Shown here: positions 1 through 6,221 of the stretch, one piece after another
How the letters are laid out: each line of letters starts with the position of its first letter
Position numbering within the stretch: the stretch's first letter is position 1
Source of the DNA: IMCC26077 sp044344975
GTDB lineage: Bacteria; Actinomycetota; Actinomycetes; Nanopelagicales; Nanopelagicaceae
NCBI GenBank assembly: GCA_044344975.1
Contig: JBIJBY010000015.1
Coordinates: 1-17,590, forward strand
Direction of reading: 5' to 3'
Length of the DNA: 17,590 nt
Notes under the pieces: model-generated
The model's database searches: none
The model's input: the letters and a program-made list of their open reading frames with translations, nothing else
What the model was told of the DNA's origin: nothing
Position numbers and translations under genes: made by a program

Positions 1-1
1 C

Positions 2-112
2 ATTCTCACCGGAACGCCAGCAGGCGTTGGTGTAATTCCGATAGGTAGCAAAGTTGCAATCTCCATCGAGGGTATTGGAACTTTAGAAAACAGTGCGGTA
101 TCCCATGGGTAA
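2..112 (+). CDS. Fumarylacetoacetate hydrolase-family protein, C-terminal fragment (partial)
   Basis: The window opens inside a gene; 36 codons and a TAA stop remain. The translation begins ILTGTPAGVGV and continues with an IEGIGTLEN segment. This is the usual end of the fumarylacetoacetate hydrolase (FAH)/2-hydroxyhepta-diene-dioate isomerase family, where 'LTGTPxGVG' is followed by a beta-strand with 'V.v.iegiG.l.N.v'. FAH proteins are metal-dependent enzymes acting on C-C bonds of keto or enol acids. The fragment lacks the catalytic N-terminal part, so the substrate cannot be told. The stop lies 8 bases inside the proposed gltX ATG, which suggests co-transcription and translational coupling. 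A FAH-family gene directly before gltX is common in Actinobacteria as far as I recall. Confidence 0.8.
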   Translation: MLTGTPAGVGVIPIGSKVAISIEGIGTLENSAVSHG

Positions 113-1562
113 TCGACCAATCAAAGTACGTTTTGCGCCATCGCCAACAGGTGACTTACATGTAGGCAATATTCGAACAGCGCTCTTTGATTGGGCATAT
201 GCGCGCCATACCGGAGGCATATTCCTTTTTCGTATCGAGGATACTGATCGCAGCCGAGTGACAGATGAATACATCGCGGCAGCTATCGATACTTTGAAAT
301 GGTTAGGACTCACTTGGGATGAAGGCCCTGAAGTGGGCGGACCACACGGACCATATCTTCAATCGCAACGACTCGAAATTTATGCGGAATGGGCAGCTCG
401 CTTTATTCAGCAGGGCGATGCCTATTACTGCTACTGCACGCCTGAAGAGTTAGAGGCTCGTCGCGAAGCACAAAAAGAGTCAGGTCAAGCCCCTGGTTAT
501 GACGGAAAGTGTCGTTCAATAAGTGAGGCTCAATTAACTCAATATAAATCTGAGGGACGCGAGCCGGTTATTCGGATGCGAATGCCCGAGGGAAGCACCA
601 CATTCACCGACGTGATACGAGGTGATTGCACCTTCGATCATAATTTCGTTCCAGATTTCGTTCTCGTTCGCGCGGATGGCTCACCGCTCTACACCCTTGC
701 AGTGGCAGTAGATGATGTATTGATGGAAGTTACCCATGTCTTACGTGGCGAAGATTTGCTCTCCTCGACACCGCGACAAATTCGGGTATATCAAGCGATG
801 GGCGTCAAAGAGAGCCAATACCCACTCTTTGCTCATTTACCTTTCGTCATGGGCGCAGATAATGCAAAACTTTCCAAGCGAAACGGTGAGACTTCTATAG
901 CTTGGTACCGAGAACAAGGTTTCTTGCCAGAGGCAATCTGCAATTATCTTGCGCTATTAGGTTGGTCGCCTGGCGATGACCGAGAGAATCTCACTCTTGC
1001 GGAGCTCACTGAACTTTTCACGATTGAGCGCGTGAACTCCAATCCAGCACGTTTTGATATGAAAAAACTTGAGAACATAAATGGCGACAAGATCCGCGCC
1101 CTTTCTCTCGATGATTTCTTCACGTGGTCGCTACCTTTCCTTCAGAGAGCCAAGGTGGTATCAACTCCGATAACTAGCGAAGAAGAGCGCGTAGTAAGAC
1201 AGGCCCTACCGATTATTCAAGAGCGACTCATAAAGCTCTCTGAAGTCCCTGACATGTTGGCATTTCTCTTCACAGAGAAGGTTGATTTGGATCCAGAATC
1301 TGTGGCGAAATATCTCGATGAAGGTTCGAAGCAGATTATTACCAAGGCTCTGGAAGTACTGACACCTTTGCCAACTTGGGATCACCATGCAATCGATGGC
1401 GCACTTCGTGCCGCCCTCATTGACCAGATGGGGCTCAAGCCGCGACTTGCCTTTAGCGCAATTCGCGTTGCCGTCACAGGAAGCCATATCTCGCCACCAC
1501 TCTTTGAATCGATGGAGATTCTCGGGAAAGAGCGGGTATTGGCTAGGCTCGCTGCGATTTGA
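105..1562 (+). CDS. gltX: Glutamyl-tRNA synthetase
   Basis: Class I aminoacyl-tRNA synthetase that loads glutamate on tRNA-Glu; about 485 residues from the ATG, a normal length. The Rossmann catalytic domain opens with FAPSPTGDLHVGN, carrying the HIGH-type signature (HVGN from residue 19). EDTDRSR, LRGEDLLSSTPRQ and the KMSKS-type KLSKR (residues 255-259) follow. A possible zinc ribbon is visible: C109, C111, Y132 and C136. The C-terminal third is the helical anticodon-binding part. A GTG at 93 could add four residues, but neither start has a clear Shine-Dalgarno site. The ATG gives the common start and overlaps the upstream stop by 8 bases. tRNA-Gln and tRNA-Glu follow within 200 bases. Most Actinobacteria lack glutaminyl-tRNA synthetase, so this enzyme may also mischarge tRNA-Gln for the GatCAB amidotransferase; that is inference. 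Confidence 0.97.
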   Translation: MGNRPIKVRFAPSPTGDLHVGNIRTALFDWAYARHTGGIFLFRIEDTDRSRVTDEYIAAAIDTLKWLGLTWDEGPEVGGPHGPYLQSQRLEIYAEWAARFIQQGDAYYCYCTPEELEARREAQKESGQAPGYDGKCRSISEAQLTQYKSEGREPVIRMRMPEGSTTFTDVIRGDCTFDHNFVPDFVLVRADGSPLYTLAVAVDDVLMEVTHVLRGEDLLSSTPRQIRVYQAMGVKESQYPLFAHLPFVMGADNAKLSKRNGETSIAWYREQGFLPEAICNYLALLGWSPGDDRENLTLAELTELFTIERVNSNPARFDMKKLENINGDKIRALSLDDFFTWSLPFLQRAKVVSTPITSEEERVVRQALPIIQERLIKLSEVPDMLAFLFTEKVDLDPESVAKYLDEGSKQIITKALEVLTPLPTWDHHAIDGALRAALIDQMGLKPRLAFSAIRVAVTGSHISPPLFESMEILGKERVLARLAAI

Positions 1563-1579
1563 TTCGGTGGAATCTCGAG

Positions 1580-1609
1580 TTAATCCAAAGCCCAGAGAAC
1601 AGGTATCCT
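1580..1609 (+). promoter_or_regulatory. Possible promoter of the tRNA-Gln/tRNA-Glu unit
   Basis: In the 61-base gap after gltX, TATCCT (1604-1609) sits 14 bases before the tRNA-Gln 5' end. TTAATC (1580-1585) lies 18 bases further upstream. The -10 matches the consensus at four of six positions and the -35 is weak. Read-through from gltX is an equally good explanation. Confidence 0.25.
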
Positions 1610-1623
1610 TAGCTGCTCTTTAG

Positions 1624-1695
1624 TGGGGTATGGGGTAACTGGCAGCCCAGCGGATTCTGATTCCGTTAGTCTAGGTTCGAATCCTGGTACCCCAG
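1624..1695 (+). tRNA. tRNA-Gln, anticodon CTG
   Basis: The 72 bases fold as a cloverleaf. The acceptor stem TGGGGTA pairs perfectly with TACCCCA. The D-arm stem is GGG/CCC. The anticodon stem GCGGA/TCCGT holds the loop TTCTGAT (anticodon CTG), and the T-arm is CTAGG-TTCGAAT-CCTGG with discriminator G. The 3' CCA is not encoded (the next bases are CAA), so it must be added after transcription. The weak U1-A72 first pair is typical of bacterial tRNA-Gln and is known to help GatCAB distinguish it from tRNA-Glu. The gene reads codon CAG; a TTG-anticodon isoacceptor should lie elsewhere. Confidence 0.95.
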
Positions 1696-1741
1696 CAAGA
1701 GAGCAAAAGAGTGAAAGAACTAAATATCGAGTAAAAATCTT

Positions 1742-1814
1742 GGCCCCGTCGTCTAGCGGCCTAGGACTCTGGCTTCTCAAGCCAGCTACGAGGGTTCGAA
1801 TCCCTTCGGGGCTA
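1742..1814 (+). tRNA. tRNA-Glu, anticodon CTC
   Basis: The 73 bases fold as a cloverleaf. The acceptor GGCCCCG pairs with CGGGGCT, where the first pair is a G-U wobble. The anticodon stem CTGGC/GCCAG encloses TTCTCAA (anticodon CTC, reading GAG), and the T-arm is GAGGG-TTCGAAT-CCCTT with discriminator A. CCA is not encoded. It lies 46 bases after tRNA-Gln with no obvious promoter between, so the two are probably one transcript. Together with gltX this forms a glutamate/glutamine decoding cluster that is conserved in Actinobacteria as I recall it. Confidence 0.95.
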
Positions 1815-1836
1815 CTCCTAGAAAATGATAAGAACT

Positions 1837-1875
1837 GAGTGGCCGGTAACTGATAAGTATCAGGTGCCGGCCCTC
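1837..1875. terminator. Nested hairpin, probable bidirectional terminator
   Basis: The outer arms GAG-GGCCGG (1837-1839 and 1841-1846, T1840 bulged) pair with CCGGCC-CTC (1867-1875). Inside is a second inverted repeat, CTGATA-AG-TATCAG. On the minus strand the hairpin is followed within a few bases by a T-rich stretch (rc of 1817-1833); on the plus strand it is followed by CACTTTCC. It lies between tRNA-Glu and the convergent regulator gene, and its right arm overlaps the regulator's stop codon (1874-1876). It probably ends transcripts from both sides. Confidence 0.6.
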
Positions 1876-2593
1876 ACTTTCCAGATAAATATTCAGAGAT
1901 ACGTGCAGCAGTGGCAATCACTGCAGCAGCGTGGGTGCGTCCTGGCTGTCTGCCAAGTCGCTCAATCGGACCACTTAAACTTATTGCTGCGATCACTCGA
2001 TTATGTGGTCCACGAATTGGTGCAGAGACGCTAGCCACCCCCGCTTCTCGCTCACCAACGCTCTGTGCCCAACCGCGTCGACGTACTGCAGTCAACGTTG
2101 CTGCATCAAAGCGAGAGTTCTTTAGGGTTTTATTTATTCGATCGGGCTCTTCCCAAGCTAAGAGAACTTGCGCAGCGGAGCCTGCCTGCATGGTGAGCGC
2201 TGAACCAACTGGAACGCTATCGCGAAGCCCTGATAAACGATCGGCAACTGCAACACATAATCGCAGATCACCTTGTCGTCGATAGATCTGCGCACTTTCC
2301 CCAGTCGCATCACGAAGCGCGGTGAGCGCTGGGGCTGCAATTACTAAGAGACGATCTTCGCCTGCGCTCTGCGCCAACTCACCTTCGCGCGCACCGATAG
2401 TAAAGCGACCATGGAGATCGCGGGCGATGAATCGATGATGCTCCAGAGCAACAGCAAGGCGATGACAGGTAGGTCGGGCGATTTTTGTGGCGGTAACTAA
2501 TTCAGCAAGAGTGAGCGGTCCAGCTTCAAGGGCGTTGAGAATTGCGATGGCTTTGTCGAGAACTCCGACCCCACTGCCAATTGAGCTTTTCAT
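1874..2593 (-). CDS. IclR-family transcriptional regulator (NdgR/LtbR-like)
   Basis: This 239-residue protein has the IclR layout. An N-terminal winged helix-turn-helix (about residues 8-66) has its likely recognition helix at 39-51 (ARPTCHRLAVALE). An effector-binding domain (about 80-235) follows, with SGLRDSVPVGSALTM and a C-terminal IRGPHNRVIAAISLSGP segment typical of the family. It is divergent from leuC, 68 bases from the chosen leuC start. In Streptomyces (NdgR), Corynebacterium (LtbR) and Mycobacterium the IclR gene in this position controls leuCD and other amino-acid genes, so the same role is likely here. The start codon lies just 6 bases from a good -10 hexamer, so the mRNA may be leaderless. 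The stop sits in the arm of a strong hairpin. Family assignment is firm; the regulon is inferred from position. Confidence 0.93.
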   Translation of the reverse strand: MKSSIGSGVGVLDKAIAILNALEAGPLTLAELVTATKIARPTCHRLAVALEHHRFIARDLHGRFTIGAREGELAQSAGEDRLLVIAAPALTALRDATGESAQIYRRQGDLRLCVAVADRLSGLRDSVPVGSALTMQAGSAAQVLLAWEEPDRINKTLKNSRFDAATLTAVRRRGWAQSVGEREAGVASVSAPIRGPHNRVIAAISLSGPIERLGRQPGRTHAAAVIATAARISEYLSGK

Positions 2594-2599
2594 GATATG

Positions 2600-2629
2600 A
2601 TATTAGCATCTCATATGGTGAGATGACCA
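2600..2629 (-). promoter_or_regulatory. Candidate promoter of the IclR-family gene (leaderless)
   Basis: Read on the minus strand, TGGTCA (complement of 2624-2629) and TAATAT (complement of 2600-2605) are separated by 18 bases. Six bases after TAATAT comes the ATG, so transcription would start at or next to the start codon. No Shine-Dalgarno site precedes this ATG, which fits a leaderless mRNA, common in Actinobacteria. The inverted repeat at 2607-2625 fills the spacer, so a bound repressor would block this promoter. Confidence 0.45.
2607..2625. promoter_or_regulatory. Inverted repeat in the iclR/leuC intergenic region, candidate operator
   Basis: CATCTCA-TATGG-TGAGATG is a perfect 7-base inverted repeat with a 5-base centre, lying between the divergent regulator and leuC. 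It covers the spacer of the regulator's proposed promoter. It also lies just downstream of TATGAT (2596-2601), a possible leuC -10. This position would let one dimer repress both directions. IclR-family proteins bind such dyads; that this regulator binds here is inference. Confidence 0.6.
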
Positions 2630-2661
2630 TATTTAAACCGGATAGTTACGGAAGTGGTGCA

Positions 2662-4065
2662 ATGGGTAAGACCTTAGCTGAAAAAATTTGGGGCGATCAT
2701 GTTGTACATAGCGCTCCTGGCGAACCAGATTTGTTGTACATCGATCTCCATTTAATTCACGAGGTGACAAGTCCACAAGCATTTGATGGGCTCCGTCTAG
2801 CAGGACGAAAAGTTCGTAGACCAGATCTGACATTGGCAACAGAAGATCACAACACGCCAACTATTGATATTGATAAGCCCATAGCCGATCCCATTTCCAA
2901 GTTGCAGGTTGATACCCTCCGCAAGAACGCGGCTGAATTTGGCATTCGCCTCCACTCGCTCGGTGATATCGAGCAAGGGATCGTGCACGTAGTAGGACCA
3001 CAATTGGGTATTACGCAACCAGGCATGACAATTGTTTGCGGTGATTCACACACATCCACACATGGCGCTTTTGGTGCACTTGCTTTTGGTATCGGAACGA
3101 GCGAAGTAGAGCATGTCCTAGCCACCCAGACGCTGCCGCAATCCAAACCAAAAATGATGGCTGTTAACGTTGAGGGAGCGCTGCGAAAAGGCGTCACAAG
3201 TAAGGACATTATTCTTGCGCTCATCGCAAAAATTGGCACTGGCGGTGGGCAAGGTTATGTCATCGAGTATCGCGGAAGTGCTATCCGTGCACTTTCTATG
3301 GAAGCGCGTATGACAATCTGCAACATGTCGATCGAGGCAGGAGCGCGCGCTGGCCTCATTGCACCCGATCAAACAACTTTTGACTACATCAAAGGTCGAC
3401 CACATGCTCCCGAAGGGCAAGAGTGGGATCGCGCTGTGGAGTATTGGAAGGCTCTCTACTCTGATGACGATGCACACTTTGATGTGCAAGTGGATTTGGA
3501 TGCAAATGCGCTCTCACCATTTGTTACTTGGGGGACAAACCCCGGGCAGGGTGCACCTCTTAATTCGGTAGTTCCCGCTCCGAGCGATTTCGCTGACGAA
3601 GGTGCACGTAATGCAGCCGAGCGCGCACTTGAATATATGGGGCTCCAGGCGCATACACCGCTTAAGTCAGTAAAGATTGACACTGTATTTCTCGGTTCAT
3701 GTACCAACGGTCGTATCGAAGATCTTCGCGCTGCAGCTGATGTGATTAAGGGGAGAAAAGTTGCCTCCGGTGTGCGGATGTTGGTTGTTCCTGGCTCAGC
3801 TCGAGTTCGCCAACAAGCGCAAGCCGAGGGGCTAAATCAGGTATTTCTTGATGCGGGCGCAGAGTGGCGCGAAGCGGGCTGCTCCATGTGTCTTGGCATG
3901 AATCCTGATCAACTTAAACCGGGCGAGCGAAGCGCATCCACGAGTAATCGAAATTTTGAAGGACGACAAGGCAAGGGTGGACGAACCCACTTGGTGAGCC
4001 CGTTGGTTGCCGCAGCAACTGCGGTTCGGGGCACGCTCTCTAGCCCAGATGATTTGGAAGGTTAG
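2662..4065 (+). CDS. leuC: 3-isopropylmalate dehydratase large subunit
   Basis: LeuC with LeuD isomerises 2-isopropylmalate to 3-isopropylmalate in leucine synthesis. From ATG 2662 it has 467 residues and starts MGKTLAEKIW, as LeuC proteins do. The three cysteines that hold the [4Fe-4S] cluster are visible: C347 in GSCTNGRIEDL, and C407 and C410 in CSMCLGMNPDQL. The segment CGDSHTSTHGAFGALAFGIG is also typical. An in-frame ATG at 2623 would add 13 residues. I reject it because it overlaps the candidate operator and its purine-rich site is immediately adjacent, whereas GGAAG (2650-2654) stands 7 bases before ATG 2662. The leuD start is 8 bases downstream, so the pair forms an operon, probably controlled by the divergent IclR protein. 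Confidence 0.97.
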   Translation: MGKTLAEKIWGDHVVHSAPGEPDLLYIDLHLIHEVTSPQAFDGLRLAGRKVRRPDLTLATEDHNTPTIDIDKPIADPISKLQVDTLRKNAAEFGIRLHSLGDIEQGIVHVVGPQLGITQPGMTIVCGDSHTSTHGAFGALAFGIGTSEVEHVLATQTLPQSKPKMMAVNVEGALRKGVTSKDIILALIAKIGTGGGQGYVIEYRGSAIRALSMEARMTICNMSIEAGARAGLIAPDQTTFDYIKGRPHAPEGQEWDRAVEYWKALYSDDDAHFDVQVDLDANALSPFVTWGTNPGQGAPLNSVVPAPSDFADEGARNAAERALEYMGLQAHTPLKSVKIDTVFLGSCTNGRIEDLRAAADVIKGRKVASGVRMLVVPGSARVRQQAQAEGLNQVFLDAGAEWREAGCSMCLGMNPDQLKPGERSASTSNRNFEGRQGKGGRTHLVSPLVAAATAVRGTLSSPDDLEG

Positions 4066-4073
4066 GAGAACTG

Positions 4074-4673
4074 ATGAAGGCATTTATCTCTCATACTGGA
4101 CGAGCCATCCCGCTCCGACGAAGCAATGTTGATACTGATCAGATTATTCCGGCCCAGTATCTAAAGCGCGTGACGCGCGCTGGTTTTGAAGATGGCCTCT
4201 TCAATGCATGGCGACAGGATCCTGAGTTCGTTCTTAATCAACCGCAATATAAAGGGGCTTCCATTCTTGTTGCAGGTCCTGATTTCGGCACGGGATCATC
4301 TCGCGAGCATGCTGTGTGGGCGCTGCAGAATTATGGATTTGAAGCAGTCCTCTCTAATCGCTTTGCCGATATCTTCCGGAACAATTCTTTGAAAGGCGGC
4401 TTGCTCACTGTCATCCTTCCGCAGGAGGTCATCGAAGAGTTATGGAAGCTCATAGAGTCCGATCCTGCATCAGAGATAACTGTTGATTTAGAGGCGCGCG
4501 AAGTCCGTTTTGCCGGTAAAAAAGTAAGTTTTGAACTCGACGATTACACCCGTTGGCGCCTCATGGAGGGGCTCGACGACATCGGATTGACGCTTCGAAA
4601 TGTTGACGCTATCGCCACATATGAGGAAAAACGCCCCTCTTTTAAGGCGAAAACCCTTCCCGTGCGGAGTTAA
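4074..4673 (+). CDS. leuD: 3-isopropylmalate dehydratase small subunit
   Basis: Partner of LeuC; it forms the swivel domain that completes the active site of isopropylmalate isomerase in the cytoplasm. At 199 residues it matches the usual length of about 200. Typical segments are RSNVDTDQIIPAQYLKRVTR near the N-terminus and GPDFGTGSSREHAVWAL, whose serine and arginine contact the substrate in this family. AGGAGAA (4064-4070) overlaps the leuC stop and lies 3 bases from the ATG, a tight but usable ribosome site that suggests translational coupling. The protein ends with a basic stretch. I see nothing unusual in it. Confidence 0.97.
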   Translation: MKAFISHTGRAIPLRRSNVDTDQIIPAQYLKRVTRAGFEDGLFNAWRQDPEFVLNQPQYKGASILVAGPDFGTGSSREHAVWALQNYGFEAVLSNRFADIFRNNSLKGGLLTVILPQEVIEELWKLIESDPASEITVDLEAREVRFAGKKVSFELDDYTRWRLMEGLDDIGLTLRNVDAIATYEEKRPSFKAKTLPVRS

Positions 4674-4678
4674 GAAAC

Positions 4679-4730
4679 CTCAACTTAGCGTTGAGAGTTC
4701 TTGAGAGTGGAAAATTTTCGGTTTTTTTCT
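4679..4730 (+). terminator. Possible terminator after leuCD
   Basis: CTCAAC-TTAGC-GTTGAG (4679-4695) is a perfect 6-base stem with a 5-base loop, six bases after the leuD stop. A run of seven T follows at 4722-4728, with TCTTTTCC after it, but 27 bases from the stem. GGAAAA near 4709 can pair with TTTTCC at the end of the run. The rest of the 171-base gap to the HU gene holds only weak promoter-like matches (TTGGAC at 4753). Confidence 0.4.
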
Positions 4731-4844
4731 TTTCCGACACGCCAACGCGGTATTGGACGAGTTGCGGATAGGTACGTATTTTTGCGCTCAATGTTGGAGT
4801 TTTCACTCTGACACTCATGCAAAACTTAAAAAAAAGGGGAATTC

Positions 4845-5282
4845 ATGAATAAGGCCCAGTTCATCAAGTCGTTGGTGCCACACTTCAACGACAGCAAGAA
4901 AGAAGCTACCCATGCGGTGGAAATCGTCATTGACGCAATCACCCGAAACATGGCAAAAGGCGAAGATGTCAGCATTGCTGGCTTCGGCAAGTTCCGCAAA
5001 ATTCAGCGTAAAGCGCGCGTTGCTCGTAACCCATTTACTGGTGAGCCGGTAAAGGTAAAGGCGAAGACTGTTGCGCGTTTCACCCCAGCAAAGGTTCTCA
5101 AGGAGATCGTCGCTGGCACTCGAAAGATGGAGGCAGCTCCAAAGCCAGCTCCTAAGGCGGTAGTGAAGGCTGCGCCAAAGAAGGCTGCTAAGAAGGCTGC
5201 GCCAAAGAAGGCTGCTAAGAAGGCAGCCAAGAAGGCTCCAAAGAAGGCCGCTAAAAAGGTCGCAAAGAAAAAGAAGAAGTAA
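4845..5282 (+). CDS. hup: HU-family DNA-binding protein with lysine/alanine-rich tail
   Basis: A small, basic nucleoid protein that bends and compacts DNA as a dimer. Residues 1-94 are a standard HU fold: the N-terminal helices start MNKAQFIKSL, then GFGKF (46-50), and the beta-arm carries RNPFTGE (61-67), whose proline intercalates into DNA. Residues 95-145 are a disordered tail of Ala, Pro and Lys, with PKKAAKK blocks ending in VAKKKKK. Tailed HU is characteristic of Actinobacteria (mycobacterial HupB, Streptomyces HupS); in those proteins the tail adds DNA binding and is chemically modified. AAGGGG precedes the ATG by 5-6 bases. A tandem 27-base duplication builds part of the tail. The position after leuD matches hup in related genomes. 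Confidence 0.96.
   Translation: MNKAQFIKSLVPHFNDSKKEATHAVEIVIDAITRNMAKGEDVSIAGFGKFRKIQRKARVARNPFTGEPVKVKAKTVARFTPAKVLKEIVAGTRKMEAAPKPAPKAVVKAAPKKAAKKAAPKKAAKKAAKKAPKKAAKKVAKKKKK
5168..5221 (+). repeat. Tandem 27-base duplication inside the HU tail
   Basis: Bases 5168-5194 and 5195-5221 are identical. Each copy encodes nine residues (AAPKKAAKK type). Degenerate copies with CCAAAGAAGGC cores continue to about 5255. The repeat keeps frame, so copy-number changes would lengthen or shorten the basic tail without breaking the gene. Confidence 0.85.
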
Positions 5283-5306
5283 CCACACTTCTTTCGAATT
5301 CTGGTC

Positions 5307-5333
5307 CGGGGGTCGCGATTTTCGCGGCCCCCG
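5307..5333 (+). terminator. Strong GC-rich hairpin after HU
   Basis: CGGGGGTCGCGA (5307-5318) pairs with TCGCGGCCCCCG (5322-5333), with one G-T pair and a TTT loop: a 12-pair stem starting 24 bases after the HU stop. Only a short T-poor tail (TTCCCATTTC) follows. It is either an intrinsic terminator of the low-U type seen in Actinobacteria or a 3' mRNA stabiliser. Confidence 0.65.
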
Positions 5334-5361
5334 TTCCCATTTCATCTGAGGTTATCGCCGA

Positions 5362-5374
5362 ACCCTAGTAGGGT
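5362..5374. promoter_or_regulatory. 13-base palindrome over the plsC ribosome-binding region
   Basis: ACCCTAGTAGGGT is a perfect palindrome around a central G, six bases before the plsC ATG. Its right half contains AGGG, the only Shine-Dalgarno-like sequence for plsC. It could be a repressor site or a small RNA hairpin (ACCCT/AGGGT with loop AGT) hiding the ribosome site. Function is unknown. Confidence 0.35.
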
Positions 5375-5380
5375 GGCGAT

Positions 5381-6217
5381 ATGGCCGAGATGGATGCGGG
5401 TGCCCCCTCCCCGGCCGCTCTCTCTTATCCTCCGCCGAGCGGTCGTCCTTTAGGTATCACGCCCTGGTTTCGCTTTGGCGCTTTCTTTGTCCGCCCCTTG
5501 CTCTTTGCGTTGGCCAAGCGTGATTGGCGCGGCGTGGAGAATATTCCTAAAAGCGGCCCCATTATCTGCATCTCCAATCACATCTCCTACCTTGACCCTT
5601 TAGTTTTTGCCCACTTTCTTCACGACAATGGACGCGCACCACGTTTCCTTGGCAAGGCTGAACTCTTTCGGATCCCATTTATTGGGACCGTGCTGCGCGG
5701 GGCAGGGCAAGTTCCTGTGGAGCGGGAGAGCGCCAATGCTCGCCAGGCATTTGAGCATGCAATTGCCTTCCTCAAGGCAGGCCACCTCCTTGGTGTGTAT
5801 CCGGAGGGAACGCTCACTCGCGATCGGCAGATTTGGCCGATGAAAGGAAAGACTGGTGTAGCTCGCCTTGCGATTATGACAAAAACCAAAGTTATTCCCT
5901 GCGCGCAATGGGGAGCGCAAGAGGTGTTGCCTGCTTACGGACGGAAGATCTCACTTTTTCCGCGAAAGACATTCCATGTTTGGGCGGGTGAACCGCTAGA
6001 TTTTTCGAAGTGGTACGGCAGGGAAGATGATCCTGTCGCGATAAGAGAGGCGACCGATTACGCAATGGATGCGCTTACCGCTCTCTTAGAGGAGATTCGT
6101 GGGGAGAAAGCTCCTTCACTCCGTTTCGATCCTGCATCGAGCGGGCAGCCACGGATTGGAAATTACAAGAAAGAGAGTAAGAAAAAAGAGAAGAATAAGA
6201 AGAAGCGGGGCGGATAA
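5381..6217 (+). CDS. plsC: 1-acyl-sn-glycerol-3-phosphate acyltransferase-family protein (PlsC-like)
   Basis: Membrane-associated enzyme that moves an acyl chain onto lysophosphatidic acid or a related acceptor in phospholipid synthesis. The 278-residue protein has the four-block acyltransferase layout. Its catalytic NHxxxxD motif (SNHISYLDP) has H67 and D72; it also has FRIPFIGTVLRGAGQVPVER and the acceptor-binding PEGTLTRD. A hydrophobic segment near residues 32-45 may sit in the membrane. The N-terminus is rich in Pro and Ala, and the last 18 residues form a basic tail (KKESKKKEKNKKKRGG). ATG 5381 follows AGGGTGG; an ATG nine bases later is possible. Only four bases separate its stop from gpsA, which makes the acyl-acceptor precursor, so an operon is likely. 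The exact acceptor is not shown by sequence. Confidence 0.92.
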   Translation: MAEMDAGAPSPAALSYPPPSGRPLGITPWFRFGAFFVRPLLFALAKRDWRGVENIPKSGPIICISNHISYLDPLVFAHFLHDNGRAPRFLGKAELFRIPFIGTVLRGAGQVPVERESANARQAFEHAIAFLKAGHLLGVYPEGTLTRDRQIWPMKGKTGVARLAIMTKTKVIPCAQWGAQEVLPAYGRKISLFPRKTFHVWAGEPLDFSKWYGREDDPVAIREATDYAMDALTALLEEIRGEKAPSLRFDPASSGQPRIGNYKKESKKKEKNKKKRGG

Positions 6218-6221
6218 ATCT

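Noticed and set aside
1561..1574. GATTC-GGTG-GAATC hairpin at the gltX stop as a terminator
   Set aside because: Only five base pairs with no T-run; too weak, and the tRNA genes downstream may need read-through.
2623..2661. Upstream in-frame ATG giving LeuC 13 extra residues
   Set aside because: It overlaps the inverted-repeat operator and has no spaced ribosome site; ATG 2662 has GGAAG at proper distance and gives the family's usual N-terminus and cluster cysteine numbering.
4731..4844. Possible regulatory RNA leader before the HU gene
   Set aside because: I found only weak promoter-like matches (TTGGAC 4753-4758, TATTTT 4777-4782) and no stable fold beyond the leuD-side hairpin.
4815..5345. 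176-codon minus-strand open frame over the HU gene
   Set aside because: Its Leu/Ser/Trp-rich repeats are the complement of the HU tail repeats; it runs through the HU terminator and has no credible family.
6099..6221. 41-residue N-terminal extension of GpsA
   Set aside because: It lies wholly within plsC in another frame, is basic and unlike the family; the Rossmann GSGSWG motif sits at the normal distance from ATG 6222.
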